From Scandinavium vulneris_A (GTDB lineage: Bacteria; Pseudomonadota; Gammaproteobacteria; Enterobacterales; Enterobacteriaceae): DNA of 64,000 nucleotides. Below the pieces are notes generated by a model that saw nothing but the letters and a program-made list of their open reading frames with translations, ran no database searches and had not been told where the DNA came from. The position numbers and the translations under genes are program-made. Within the stretch, counting starts at the first letter, position 1; every line of letters starts with the position of its first letter. The DNA is taken from positions 1 to 64,000 of the forward strand of contig JBKGRZ010000006.1 of assembly GCA_046518185.1 (NCBI GenBank). Reading direction: 5' to 3'. Shown here piece by piece: positions 53,401-60,371 of the stretch.

Positions 53401-54740
53401 CTGTTATTGAGGGTCGTGCTGCTCACCGCCAGGGCATTGCCCTGCATCTGGCCGCTGTTAGTCAGCGTGCTGGCGTTCAGTTGTGCGTTCCCGCCTGCCA
53501 GCATTTTGCCGCTCTGGGTCAGGGTGCTGGCGTTGACGTTCAGGTTCTGCCCGGCGGTCATCTGCCCCTGGTTGATCAGGCTATCGCGGGCGTTGGCGGT
53601 GATATGGCGCGCGGCGTTGGCCTGGCTTCCGGCATCCTGGCTGATATTTTTCGCCGCAAGCGACACGTCCCGCCCGGCGGTGAGTTTTTCATTGCGCTGG
53701 GTAAGACTGCCGTTGGCGTTCAGCACCAGATCCTGGTCGCTGTTCAGCGAGCCATTCCCCAACGCGATATCGCCCTGGCTGTCGAGTGCAATATTGCCGC
53801 TCGCTTTATGGTCGCCGGTCAGGGCGATATCCTGCCCCTTCGCCGCGATTGCGCCGCTGGCCAGGCTGTTGTGAACCGTCAGTTTACCGTTGGCATCGAG
53901 GGTGATATCCCCCTGGCGGGCGTTCAGGTCGCCGAGGTTAACGCCGACGCCTTTCTCACTGGAGATAAGATGGATCCGGTTGGCGTACATGCCGCCCAGC
54001 GCCCCGGTGTCCACCGCGACCGTTGGGGCCGCGCCCTCGCCTTGCTGCGCCTGCACGCTGCCGTTGGCATTCACCCGGTTTGCCCCGGCAATCACCTTTA
54101 AATCTTTGGCATGGATAGCAGCATTCACTTCCGTGGCGCGGGAAATAATCGACAATGCATCGCTGTGGCTGGCGTCAATGCCCTGGCCTTCGATGCTGAT
54201 GCTACCTTTTTTGACATCCAGCGCCTGCAGATTACCTTGCGCGTCAAAGACCGGCTTCCCGGTGGTCAGCGTGGCCTGCGGGGTGTTGATAAACCCACAG
54301 CCGTTACAGGTGATGCCGTACGGGTTGGCGACCATCACGTTCGCCGCTTTCCCCGCCACTTCGGTATAACCCTGAAGCTGTGACCGGTTGCCGCCGGTCA
54401 CTTCGTTGATGATGCCTTTCGCTTCCTGGCCCGCTTTCAGGTTCGCGTTGCCGTTGATTATCCCGCCCAGTTGCGTCTGATTGAGTTTGCCGGTGGCGTT
54501 ATTGAGGATCAGCCCCTCTTTGCCAACGTTGTAATCTTTGAACTGGTTGTGCGAAATCCCGGCCCCGTTCGGGGTGGCGATATTCACCACCGGCACGCCG
54601 TTTGCCGCCTTGTCCGTGGAGGTTTTCCCCTGCGGCGTGATCACCGCGCCCACCGCAGGCAACAGCGGTTGCCCGGCAATCAGGGCGCTAATCACATAGC
54701 TCAGCAGACGGAATGACAAACGAACAGGAGGCTGATTCAT
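44484..54740 (-). CDS. cdiA: contact-dependent growth inhibition toxin CdiA, ParB-like CT
   Basis: This two-partner secreted filament of 3418 aa resembles E. coli CdiA. A signal peptide (to about 32, LLPAVGA) precedes the TPS domain (about 33-300, with VANPYGITCNGCGFINTPQA). FHA-1 repeats run to about 1460. A non-repeat receptor-binding and YP-like region follows (about 1460-1935, with a Cys pair in GPCNGHGACNYIHW). FHA-2 extends to about 2650, then the pre-toxin region. VENN is at 3104-3107, starting a 315-aa CT. The entry part contains DNACQGLSSSACQGM and an Ala/Gly helix (TTAAIGGAVYGM). The toxin (about 3270-3395) reads IRFSQNTVSYN, then GDPVDVIKMPDGQMTSMDNT and RISAAREAG, the pattern of the ParB/sulfiredoxin fold. 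The target is not shown; nuclease activity is plausible. The TPS-to-VENN body is GC-rich and the toxin end is AT-rich, a sign of CT exchange. Confidence 0.95.
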   Translation of the reverse strand: MNQPPVRLSFRLLSYVISALIAGQPLLPAVGAVITPQGKTSTDKAANGVPVVNIATPNGAGISHNQFKDYNVGKEGLILNNATGKLNQTQLGGIINGNANLKAGQEAKGIINEVTGGNRSQLQGYTEVAGKAANVMVANPYGITCNGCGFINTPQATLTTGKPVFDAQGNLQALDVKKGSISIEGQGIDASHSDALSIISRATEVNAAIHAKDLKVIAGANRVNANGSVQAQQGEGAAPTVAVDTGALGGMYANRIHLISSEKGVGVNLGDLNARQGDITLDANGKLTVHNSLASGAIAAKGQDIALTGDHKASGNIALDSQGDIALGNGSLNSDQDLVLNANGSLTQRNEKLTAGRDVSLAAKNISQDAGSQANAARHITANARDSLINQGQMTAGQNLNVNASTLTQSGKMLAGGNAQLNASTLTNSGQMQGNALAVSSTTLNNSGSLLSGTTLNVQTQDFTQTGSAGAKGKADITASRSLTNSGSLVTDDALTLKAGNVTQNGTLSGGKALTLNASTLSSGKSSLTHSGNALSVQTTTATLDGEFSAGGDMQLSADRLSTVGGAQVQSGNNLSITAREASLAGTQAARNALAVNASGTLNHSGNSSANAVTLNAPELNNSGTVVGSTLRSQSQTLTNNGMLQGDNLLALGTDTLNNLHNGTLYSASALTLDIPDITSHGVIASDAALTVRGDTLINSGQVLGSALSFDLRSLSNSGALQSDSLLTLNGGTFSNSQSGTLSSAGEMALTGTDISNSGLITSDRGLTLNASSLTNPGKITANALGVNADTLHSDGLLQGTNELTLSGDSLYQGAGGRWLTAGDLSLTGNTLTTAGTTQGQQLSVNAGDWTSPGSVLATGALDATLRGTLLNNGDLMSQGQFTLQAPTLTNHGKILSGGEMRLSGTQFTSDGTLQGDTLGLTYNGVNNQGTVIGLRELTLNGNGTLNNGGSLLSQGSLAIMAGEVTNSGLWQGQNMTLDAARLNNSGAIQSALDLALTLSGDVIAATGSKITALGEARITGKALSNQGLISASTLALQGDSLTNSGEISGVKSLSADLNGALQQQGKLLTGGALSVAAADITNSGQIQGASTQLRANRLDNSGRVQGDNGLTLTLLNALTNRASGVILSPTTLNISAPVLTNDGTIQGNGQTTLTAATQTRNNGKMLSGSDLTLTTADYGGNGWLQATNLVLNVAKLANGGTVMATNKVTLSGTTFNNAGMFQAGMLDVNYQTLNNSGTLLGNQGMQLTGNTLNNGNGKLFSGGDMMADVASLSGIGQLVALGNLTLKLTNSFTAQGVIAANKQLSLTSQGDITNGGTLQGNGITLNAAGNLSNNGHITAGSGTTALSGRSVAMNASGSLQAGGDVSLTSLGNITLDGFTGTAGNLVLNTPAAIINTALLYAGKNLSLYGNSIQNLRGDILAGNNLLMQKNASGAANAEVINTSGSIETQTGDITINTGHLLNQRDGLETKTTQIEGSQTIAGMGDATISVDISQLADGTYGMTSRVMERQVGPCNGHGACNYIHWNQFSYAMFQETAEQRFIGSQTRTDVTSTGGAARIASGNNLTINASTMDNLASNILANGDIRLAGNTLNNQSWQSGTTTDWYVYQYATDRLGYAVNPMNGYPTDGNNYNDVMPTSTKLGFQLIGHDSTTEQGEIYRSVIQAGGNVNANFASDISNTNTTANAGKISNTITAPSLNTPSAQSIGDGASQQALDDAGTLAITTPTWQDAGNNGQSIADGTGLAPAGIDDSYPLPSGKNGYFVPSSDPDSPYLITVNPKLDGLGQVDQSLFGDLWKLLGMNPGAAPRETNSQYTDTNQFLGSSYMMDRLHLNPDNDYRFLGDAAFDTRYVSNYVLNQTGSRYINGLGSDLDQMRYLMDSAAEAQTSLGLRFGVALTADQLAALDHSILWWETATINGKTVMVPKVYLSPKDTEVHNGSVIGGNTVQLAGGKVTNDGSSLLAQNGLTIDSSNSLDNLNAGLISAGGGLNLSALGDINNIGSAISGKTVQLESTTGSINNITRTEQWRGGSSGRNGSVFISGTDVGETASISATDSLSMAAAKDINITGANVSAGGDLAMGAGGNINIAANQLNDTSSASGFWGQKNTRSASTENEASNITAGGNLAMQAGNDLTVTGSALSAGKTAQLVAGNDLNLNAADNSQSSQRGSKETHHSSADRTTVSAGDNVTLVAGRDITSQAAGIAAENNVGIQAGRDVNLQAEATVDGSSTREKKKTVIDESVRQQGTEIASGGNTTILAGRNVNSQAAQVTASGDIGVAAGRDVNLTTATESDYHYKEQTKTKKGFLSSKTTHTIEEDSATREAGTLLSGDNVQVQAGNNLLVKGSSVVGDGTVALGAGNNVDIVAATNTDSSWRFKEEHKSGLMGSGGIGFTIGSSTTKHSLREEGTTQSQSFSTVGSTGGSVVISAGKQAHIGGADLIAQKDLSVVGDSVLIDPGHDKRTRDETFEQKKSGLTVALSGTVGSAINNAVSATQDAQDESDGRLAALKATKAALSGVQAGQAAQAADVTGDPNAMGVSLSLTTQKSRSQQHAESDAVAGSTLTAGNNLAVIATGKNKGDHSGDIVIAGSQLKAGGDTLLSAENDILLSGAANTQQTSGKNSSSGGGVGVSIGAGGNGAGISVFANVNAAKGKDKGNGSDWTETTIDSGKTVTIESGRDTTLNGALVNGNKIIADVGRDLWMSSQQDNNDYDSKQTSVAAGGSFTFGSMTGSGYINASQDKMKSRFDSVAEQTGLYAGNGGFDVTVGSHTQLDGAVIASTASADKNSLDTGTLGFSDIHNEADFKTEHSGISLSGGGSFGGDFQGNMPGGMISAAGNSGHAEGTTQAAVANGTLTIRDKDNQKQDVADLSRDTVHANDSISPIFDKEKEQKRLQEVGLISDIGGQAADIARTQGEINALEKAKSESKATLPDNPTEEQRQSYLAELRNTQAYKDEMRQYGTGSDMQRGIQAATAALQGLAGGNIAGALAGASAPELANIIGHQAGIDDNTAAKTIAHAILGGVTAAMQGNSAAAGAVGGASGELAAKAIAGMLYPGVKDLDTLTEDQKQTVSTLASISAGMAGGLAGGDTAGAAAGASAGKNAVENNSLSAKDEKKRQDTQWSLPYIKDASEKAKAEKLVADLDAKDKAFDAALDNACQGLSSSACQGMRQELAVMGKSYDEQMDGQYVGTMGSVYKEGADKIAGQQWQYATADAKAQRDADVQRIAQNWGVSPETASTLYDTMTVVHTTAAIGGAVYGMKGVKEPTTVKPTGNASAFDANEIRFSQNTVSYNKTERTGSGAGMKYTYDDLVSGMKKDGWKGDPVDVIKMPDGQMTSMDNTRISAAREAGIKVEANVRTYDEKLTPLEIERFSDRKRGFVPQTWGEAITGRINKQSGGFGDKNPYGSHESPRVTGKGK

Positions 54741-54752
54741 CTTTTTTTATCC

Positions 54753-56414
54753 TTAAAATGCGACGGCAACGCGGTAATAAACGCTGACATGATCCGGACC
54801 AAGCCAGTCCGGATACACCAGGGGCAGCCCCACGGTGAATGACGTTGAAACCCAACGATTAGCGGTACTCAGCCCGGCGGCGGTTCCCCACAGGGTGCCC
54901 CCCGCATAACTGTCCAGTTTGTCGGAATGCAGCCAGCCGCCATCCAGGGCAACCAGCGTGCTGACCTGGCCGATAACCGGCAGCGTAAACAGGGTGTAAT
55001 TGAGCTCGTTCCGCCAGTACGCGCCGTTATCCCCGGAAATACTTTGCTCTTTAAAACCGCGAACGGAGCTTTCACCGCCAATGGTCATGCGTTCGCTGCC
55101 GTACAAACGGTCCGGCGTCCACTGTCCGTAAACGCTCGCCAGCCACCACAAATCGTTGGCGACCGGCCGCTGGTAACTGCCGTTCAGGCTCCATTTGCGG
55201 AACTCGGCTTTCGGTAAATCACCATTCTGGTTGCCGTCGCTTTGCGCATCAAACCACGGCATGCCGCGGCTGAAAGTCGGGTTAAAGGTCGCGACCCCGC
55301 CGAGGATTTTTTGCGTATGGTTGAGGCCAAACAGCAGGCTGGTGAGCTTCCGGCTGCTGCTCTGGAGCAACACGTCATCCAGATAGTTTCGGTTGATGCG
55401 GTGGCTCAGGCCCACAGAGACGCCGGTTTTGATGTCGCCGTTGCGGAACAGCACATGGGATAAATTGACCCGATGCGTCTCGGTGTCTCCGCTGGAACGC
55501 CACAGATAGCCATTGTTATCAATGGTGCTGAGGTAGTTGTTCCAGCTGTAGCTGTAGTCGAGCAGGCTGTAACCGTAGGGAATACTGACCCCGGCGGCCA
55601 CGTTCTGCGCATCCTTTGAATTTGAAAACGCACTGCTGCGACCGCCGCTGACAAACCAGCTATCGGCCAGCCCCAGCAGGTTGTTCCCGGTCAGCGAGCC
55701 ATTAATCTGCCCGACTCCGGTACTTTTTTGCCCACTATTATCGAAGCTAACTGCGCCACGGAGGGGAAATTCCGGCGTGGCCGTCAGATGCACCACCGAC
55801 CAGCCTTGTTGAGTGCCGGGAAGAATTTCAATCTGCACCGGTGTGGTCCGGGTGCGATTAATTTGCTCCATGCCCTGTTCAATATCGCGCAAATTAAGAA
55901 TTTTGCCTTCCAGTCCTGGGAAGGTCATCGCCAGTTCGCGCGCCGGGGCATTATCCATGCGGATTTTTTCCAGCCGACCTTCCAGCACAAACAGGTGTAA
56001 TTCCCCTGAACGTAAATCCTGTTCGGTCAGGAAAGCACGGCTGGTGATATATCCCCGGCTGATATACCAGTCGGAAATACTATTAGTGAGCTCATTAATA
56101 CGCGCCATATCGAGACATTCGCCCTGCCAGGGCGCGAAGAGTTTTTGCTGCTGACGTTCATCAATCAACGTCGCCCCGTCCAACACGATGCGCTGGATAG
56201 TGAAGCACGGGCCTTTGAGGGCTCCCGGCGTTGCGGGCGTGGTGGGTTTCGGCAACGGCTGTACCTGCTCCAGCGCGTCACGCTGCTGCTGGTTCTGGCG
56301 CAGTAACTGTTGCTGCTGCTGTTCGATGCTGTCGCGATCGGCGGGTGACAGAAGTGCGGCGGAGACCGTCTGACTCAACAACAATAATATCCATACCGGA
56401 TATAGAGCTTTCAT
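54753..56414 (-). CDS. cdiB: CDI outer-membrane transporter CdiB (TpsB/Omp85)
   Basis: CdiB exports and presents CdiA. The 553-aa protein has a signal peptide (to about 19, LLSQTVSAA), then a Gln-rich N-terminal helix (SIEQQQQQLLRQNQQQRDAL). Two POTRA domains follow (about 70-215, with CFTIQRIVLDGATLID and LRSGELHLFVLEGRLEKI). A 16-strand barrel ends in aromatic YYRVAVAF. The lid-loop motif VRGF is at IGGESSVRGFKEQ. It lies 12 bp ahead of cdiA, so both are one transcript. The promoter should be in the 56415-56600 AT-rich region, where AGGAACAGGG gives the ribosome-binding site. Confidence 0.96.
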   Translation of the reverse strand: MKALYPVWILLLLSQTVSAALLSPADRDSIEQQQQQLLRQNQQQRDALEQVQPLPKPTTPATPGALKGPCFTIQRIVLDGATLIDERQQQKLFAPWQGECLDMARINELTNSISDWYISRGYITSRAFLTEQDLRSGELHLFVLEGRLEKIRMDNAPARELAMTFPGLEGKILNLRDIEQGMEQINRTRTTPVQIEILPGTQQGWSVVHLTATPEFPLRGAVSFDNSGQKSTGVGQINGSLTGNNLLGLADSWFVSGGRSSAFSNSKDAQNVAAGVSIPYGYSLLDYSYSWNNYLSTIDNNGYLWRSSGDTETHRVNLSHVLFRNGDIKTGVSVGLSHRINRNYLDDVLLQSSSRKLTSLLFGLNHTQKILGGVATFNPTFSRGMPWFDAQSDGNQNGDLPKAEFRKWSLNGSYQRPVANDLWWLASVYGQWTPDRLYGSERMTIGGESSVRGFKEQSISGDNGAYWRNELNYTLFTLPVIGQVSTLVALDGGWLHSDKLDSYAGGTLWGTAAGLSTANRWVSTSFTVGLPLVYPDWLGPDHVSVYYRVAVAF

Positions 56415-56750
56415 CCCTGTTCCTGTTAATAATCGTTATTAGGAAACTTCTGGCTTTATGCGTGAGCGCATTTTAAACACACTTTTTTGCATTTGTGAAT
56501 GTATGGACAAGTTATTCTTATTAGTTGAGACATTTTAAGAAAAAGACAAAACTAAAAATCATTCATTTTCAAATGACTAAATTAAAATTTTAGTATTGCT
56601 TAATAGTCATATTCTTAATACTTAATCCCTCTAATAAACGTGCCACAAGAGGATATATCTTGCGGATGTTCATCAAAAACAGGAAGTATTGGGAAGAATA
56701 AGTGCCAAAGATAAATAATAACGGAAGTTTATTTATAGAAATGGAAGCGA

Positions 56751-56785
56751 GCGCCCGGCGGCGCTGCGCTTGCGCGGGCCTACAA
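56751..56785. repeat. REP-like unit near tRNA-Pro
   Basis: GCGCCCGGCGGCGCTGCGCT, then TGCGCGGGCCTACAA, is a single REP of the same type as those near dpp. It marks the end of the island side of the tRNA gene. Confidence 0.75.
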
Positions 56786-56806
56786 GTGGGCGGCAAAATT
56801 TGGACG

Positions 56807-56836
56807 AAAAAAAACCGCTCAAAAGAGCGGTTTTTT
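56807..56836 (-). terminator. rho-independent terminator of tRNA-Pro
   Basis: On the minus strand a stem AAACCGCTC / GAGCGGTTT with a TTTT loop is followed by eight Ts (A-run at 56807-56814 on the plus strand). It starts about 7 bp beyond the tRNA CCA end. This is a textbook intrinsic terminator. Confidence 0.92.
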
Positions 56837-56842
56837 CGAATG

Positions 56843-56919
56843 TGGTCGGCGAGAGAGGATTCGAACCTCCGACCCACTGGTCCCAAACCAGTTGCGCTAC
56901 CAAGCTGCGCTACTCGCCG
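56843..56919 (-). tRNA. tRNA-Pro, anticodon TGG
   Basis: The 77-nt gene includes an encoded CCA (3' end at 56843). The acceptor starts CGGCGAG and closes with CTCGCCG. The anticodon stem ACTGG/CCAGT carries the loop TTTGGGA, so positions 34-36 are TGG (56885-56883), reading CCN proline codons. T-arm GGAGGTTCGAATCCT is normal. In E. coli the gene at this place (between dppA and eptB) is proK with anticodon CGG, whereas the proM tRNA elsewhere has TGG and, as I recall it, this same sequence. The locus is the same but the isoacceptor differs. The tRNA lies next to the cdi island, as is common for integration hotspots. Confidence 0.97.
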
Positions 56920-57009
56920 AATGCGGAGCGCATCTTACTGCTGCGATGCTACCCCGTCAATCCCTTTTCCACAAAAGCCAGACTGATTGGCGATAAACTC
57001 GCCATTGAT

Positions 57010-58692
57010 TTACTGACCTTTTACCGGAACGTGACACCAGTTGTTGTTCTCGTTGATCCCGCCGTCTGGCGAGGTGTATCCGAGACAGCCCATGATGGTG
57101 TCATATAGCTCCACGTGACGACGTGGCACCTTCATGTCGGCTTCTTTCTTCAACTGTTTAAACGCCTGCTGATGCGCGGGGTTTTCCAGATACTTATCAG
57201 ACATCCACACCAGCATGGGTACCCGGAACTGCTCCGGCGGGGCCAGGTTACGCGGCGTGCCGTGCAGGTGCTCTTTCTCGTTGATCGACTCACCGTGGTC
57301 GGCAGCGTAGAAGACGATGGCCTTCTTATCGCGCAACTGGTCCAGCACGTCGCTGATAAAGGTATCCACGTACAGCACTGAGTTATCGTAGGCGTTAATC
57401 AGTTCTTTCTTGCTGCAATAATCATTGATGCCGACACACTCTGGCTGCCATTGGGCAAAATCACGGGTGTAGCGCTGGTAGTAACTCCAGTGCGACCCTT
57501 TGGTGTGCAGGATAATCAAATGCTTGCCGTTAGGATGGCCTTCCAGCGACTGCGCCACTTCCGGCAGCAGCAGTTTATCCGCTACGTCTTTGCCACGGTT
57601 ACGTGGCTCAGCGCCAATCTGCTCGCGATAAGCGATGTTGTCGGCCATGGTGTTGCTGTAGAACCACATCTCACTCTGCATCGCGAACAGGTCTGAGCTA
57701 AAGCCCAGCTGTTTCAGCACCGCAAACACGTTCTGCTCTTTCAGCGTACGTTGAGGATTGTCCTCCGCCCCGCCCTGGCGCACAAACATGCAGCGCAGTG
57801 ACAGCTTGGTGGCGGTGTCGCAGGACGTGCCGCGATAGGCGACCAGGTTTTTCTCCTGCGACAGCTTCGGCGTGGTATTTCGGTCATAACCGAGAATGCC
57901 CATGTGATCCCAGCGGGTCGTTTCCCCGATGATAAACACCACGTAGGTGTTATCCAGGTCTTTACCCGGTGCCACGTAGGTGAACTTTTTCGCCGGGTTG
58001 ATTAAGGAGCGACTGTCAGAGGATTCATCCACCTGCGCCCAGGCATATAACCCCAGAGCCGAGACCCAGTTCGAGGGCAGATAGGAGTTGGCGATCACGC
58101 CCCCGTAGCTGGGCATATCGCCCTGAGACGTTTTCTCAACCTGTTTTTGATGGCGATCCATCAGACGGATCGGCGCCCAGACCAGCAGCCCGGCCATCAG
58201 CACTACGGCAAGATTACGCACGCGCTGTCCACGGGTGCGCAGCTGGCGCAACAGCGTATAGCGGCAGCGGTTGCTCCAGATGAAGAACAGCGGCGGCAGG
58301 CTTGAGAGCACGGTCCACATCATCAGGCCGCGACCCATCACTTCTTTGGACAGGTCAACGTCGGTGGTCATCACCGAGGCCACGATGCCGTAGCCAATGA
58401 CCACGTTCATAAAGGTCATGTAATAACTGGCGGCTGCGGAGATAACCACCACCAGCGACGCAAGAACCTGCCACGGGCGGCGACCAAACAGTGACAGCAG
58501 GCGCAGTAAGAAGAAGGTGGCAAGGACTGAACCACAGAGTTCGATGACGGCAAAAATTCCGTTTTGTGCGGAGAAATCTTCGAAGTAGCCCAACAGACGA
58601 CGGACCAGCACCGCACCATTCAGGAACAGGCCGATGTAGAGCGCAAGGAACAGACACAGCCGTTGTTGCGTTAACGATTTAATATATTTCAT
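57010..58692 (-). CDS. eptB: Kdo phosphoethanolamine transferase EptB
   Basis: EptB adds phosphoethanolamine to the outer Kdo of LPS core, in the periplasm with phosphatidylethanolamine as donor. The 560-aa protein has five N-terminal transmembrane segments, then a sulfatase-like domain. The nucleophile Thr is in IIGETTRWDHMG; metal-ligand blocks are LHTKGSHWSYYQRY and YAADHGESINE. Conserved cysteines (SCDTATKLSLRCMF, ECVGINDYC) fit the disulphides of EptA-like enzymes. The ATG at 58690-58692 gives the MKYIKS start of the E. coli protein; an upstream ATG adds ten unsupported residues. In E. coli it is activated by sigma E and silenced by small RNA MgrR; I have not found those sites here. Confidence 0.96.
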   Translation of the reverse strand: MKYIKSLTQQRLCLFLALYIGLFLNGAVLVRRLLGYFEDFSAQNGIFAVIELCGSVLATFFLLRLLSLFGRRPWQVLASLVVVISAAASYYMTFMNVVIGYGIVASVMTTDVDLSKEVMGRGLMMWTVLSSLPPLFFIWSNRCRYTLLRQLRTRGQRVRNLAVVLMAGLLVWAPIRLMDRHQKQVEKTSQGDMPSYGGVIANSYLPSNWVSALGLYAWAQVDESSDSRSLINPAKKFTYVAPGKDLDNTYVVFIIGETTRWDHMGILGYDRNTTPKLSQEKNLVAYRGTSCDTATKLSLRCMFVRQGGAEDNPQRTLKEQNVFAVLKQLGFSSDLFAMQSEMWFYSNTMADNIAYREQIGAEPRNRGKDVADKLLLPEVAQSLEGHPNGKHLIILHTKGSHWSYYQRYTRDFAQWQPECVGINDYCSKKELINAYDNSVLYVDTFISDVLDQLRDKKAIVFYAADHGESINEKEHLHGTPRNLAPPEQFRVPMLVWMSDKYLENPAHQQAFKQLKKEADMKVPRRHVELYDTIMGCLGYTSPDGGINENNNWCHVPVKGQ

Positions 58693-58936
58693 GCAAGCTA
58701 AACCCTGGGAAAGGGGGTACAAAAACCGACTTATCTATCGGTATGACAGTAAGCAGATTAAGGAATCGCGTAAGGAACAGTTATCAGAAACGTCTATAAG
58801 CGCCACAAGTAGACCATAGCGGAAGGGAAAAGTGTCATCAGGAAGTGTGATCCGGGCAATATTTACAAAAATAATTACCCGGACCGAATGATTAATTGCA
58901 GCAATGTGTTATGAGAGGGTTAACCGGTTCGCAGTA

Positions 58937-60139
58937 TCAGGCGTGAACCTGTTGAAGAACCTGGGTTTTTGGCTGACGAATTGTGGTAGACAGCGCCAGA
59001 GACAGGATCAGCAGGGCGAAGATGACGCAGAAGGTCACGTAGAAACCGCCGAACAGGGAGGCGATAATCGAGCCACAGATGCTGCCAATCCCGAAGCCGA
59101 GATAAATCACACCGTAGTTTTTCGCCAGGTTGTTCAGACCGAAGAACTCGCTCACCAGCGATGGGAACACGGTGATGGTGCCGCCGAAGTTAAAGGCGAC
59201 ACAGGCAATCGCCGCGAAGAAGCTCACCGCGTTCAGCGGGGCGAACAGCAGTGCTGCCATACCGACCAGGGAAATAACCTGCCCGATAGTAATCACGCGG
59301 ATACGGGCAATTTTGTCGGACAGGATACCGAGTATCAGACGGCCACTCAGGTTGGCGATGGAAATCACGGTCACCGCATTCGCCGCCGTCATCACATCCA
59401 GATGGACCATGCCCTGGGCGATGTCTTTCGCCACGCCAATCACATACAGACCGCTCATGCAGGCGGTGAGGAACATCACGGCCAGCATCCAGTACTGCGG
59501 TTTACGCATCGATTCCGCGAGGGTGAAGTCATTCTCAACCACGCCGTTGGTGGTCTTCACTTCCTGCTGCGGGGCGTCCTTCATCAGGGTCGCGCCGAAG
59601 ACAATCATCACCAGCACAATCGCGCCCCAGATAATAAAGGTCTTCTCCAGGCCGACGGTCGCCAGCAGATGGGTGTCGATGAACTTAAAGCCGAGGCTGC
59701 CCAGGCCGTATGCCCCGATAGAAAACGCAGAGATCAGCCCTTTACGCTCCGGGAACCACTTCACGCAGTTCGACAGCGTCAGCAGATAGCCCGCGCCGTC
59801 CGCCAGACCCACCAGCACGCCCGCACTCAGCCACAGCATCAGCAGATTGTTCGCATGGGCGGTGAGGAAGAAACCGACCCCGAGCAGAATGCCAGAGGCC
59901 ATCGTGACGCGTTTCACGCCAAAACGTTCCTGCAATTTCCCGGCGACGGAGGACGAAATCGCCAGACCGAGGCTTAACAAGCCGAAGGAAAATGCCACCT
60001 GACTCACCGGCGCATCCAGCTTCGCGGACAGCGCACCGTTGAACAGACTCCAGGTATACACCGAACCCAGTGCAAACTGGGTGATAATGGTCCCGACCAG
60101 CGTCAGCCAGCGAGTAGAAGGGCGGATTGCAGCGTTCAT
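58937..60139 (-). CDS. yhjX: MFS transporter YhjX, pyruvate-responsive
   Basis: The 400-aa protein matches E. coli YhjX (402) almost throughout, a 12-helix oxalate/formate antiporter-type MFS protein with GSVYTWSLFNGALSAKL, KLQERFGVKRVTM, GLADGAGYLLTLSNCVKWFPERKG and SDKIARIRVITI. In E. coli it is the main target of the YpdA/YpdB two-component system that senses pyruvate and its transport role is probably pyruvate-related. The YpdB-type double site upstream supports the same control. The ATG at 60139 has AAGG upstream. It is transcribed away from yhjY on the same strand. Confidence 0.95.
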   Translation of the reverse strand: MNAAIRPSTRWLTLVGTIITQFALGSVYTWSLFNGALSAKLDAPVSQVAFSFGLLSLGLAISSSVAGKLQERFGVKRVTMASGILLGVGFFLTAHANNLLMLWLSAGVLVGLADGAGYLLTLSNCVKWFPERKGLISAFSIGAYGLGSLGFKFIDTHLLATVGLEKTFIIWGAIVLVMIVFGATLMKDAPQQEVKTTNGVVENDFTLAESMRKPQYWMLAVMFLTACMSGLYVIGVAKDIAQGMVHLDVMTAANAVTVISIANLSGRLILGILSDKIARIRVITIGQVISLVGMAALLFAPLNAVSFFAAIACVAFNFGGTITVFPSLVSEFFGLNNLAKNYGVIYLGFGIGSICGSIIASLFGGFYVTFCVIFALLILSLALSTTIRQPKTQVLQQVHA

Positions 60140-60212
60140 CGCGTATTTGCCTTATCAAGATTAACTGCTGCCTAAAATAACGAAGTGCCGTTCATGCCAG
60201 GTTAAAAAAGGC

Positions 60213-60243
60213 ATGAACTGCCGTCAGTGCGGAATGAAGTGCA
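60213..60243 (-). promoter_or_regulatory. YpdB-type binding site upstream of yhjX
   Basis: On the minus strand TGCACTTCAT (60243-60234), 11 bp, then GGCAGTTCAT (60222-60213). The published YpdB motif in the yhjX promoter is GGCATTTCAT-N11-GGCATTTCAT; eight and nine of ten positions match and the spacer is exact. It lies about 75-105 bp upstream of the yhjX start. Confidence 0.8.
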
Positions 60244-60371
60244 TTGTGGGGAGAATGAATGACATTGCGGAAAACGAAATAAGCAATTTGTTAGTGCTTA
60301 CTATCGCGCTAAAAGCCGCCGCCATTGTGAACCAACGGAAAACATGATGTGTTTAAAACGCTGAATAAATG

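Larger units (their letters stand above)
56415..56842. other. AT-rich gap between cdiB and tRNA-Pro
   Basis: This 428-bp stretch has no credible gene. The part next to cdiB (56415-56700) is very AT-rich with A/T tracts and must contain the cdiBAI promoter. The far part holds a REP-like unit and the tRNA terminator. No integrase gene and no repeat of the tRNA 3' end are seen. Confidence 0.5.
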
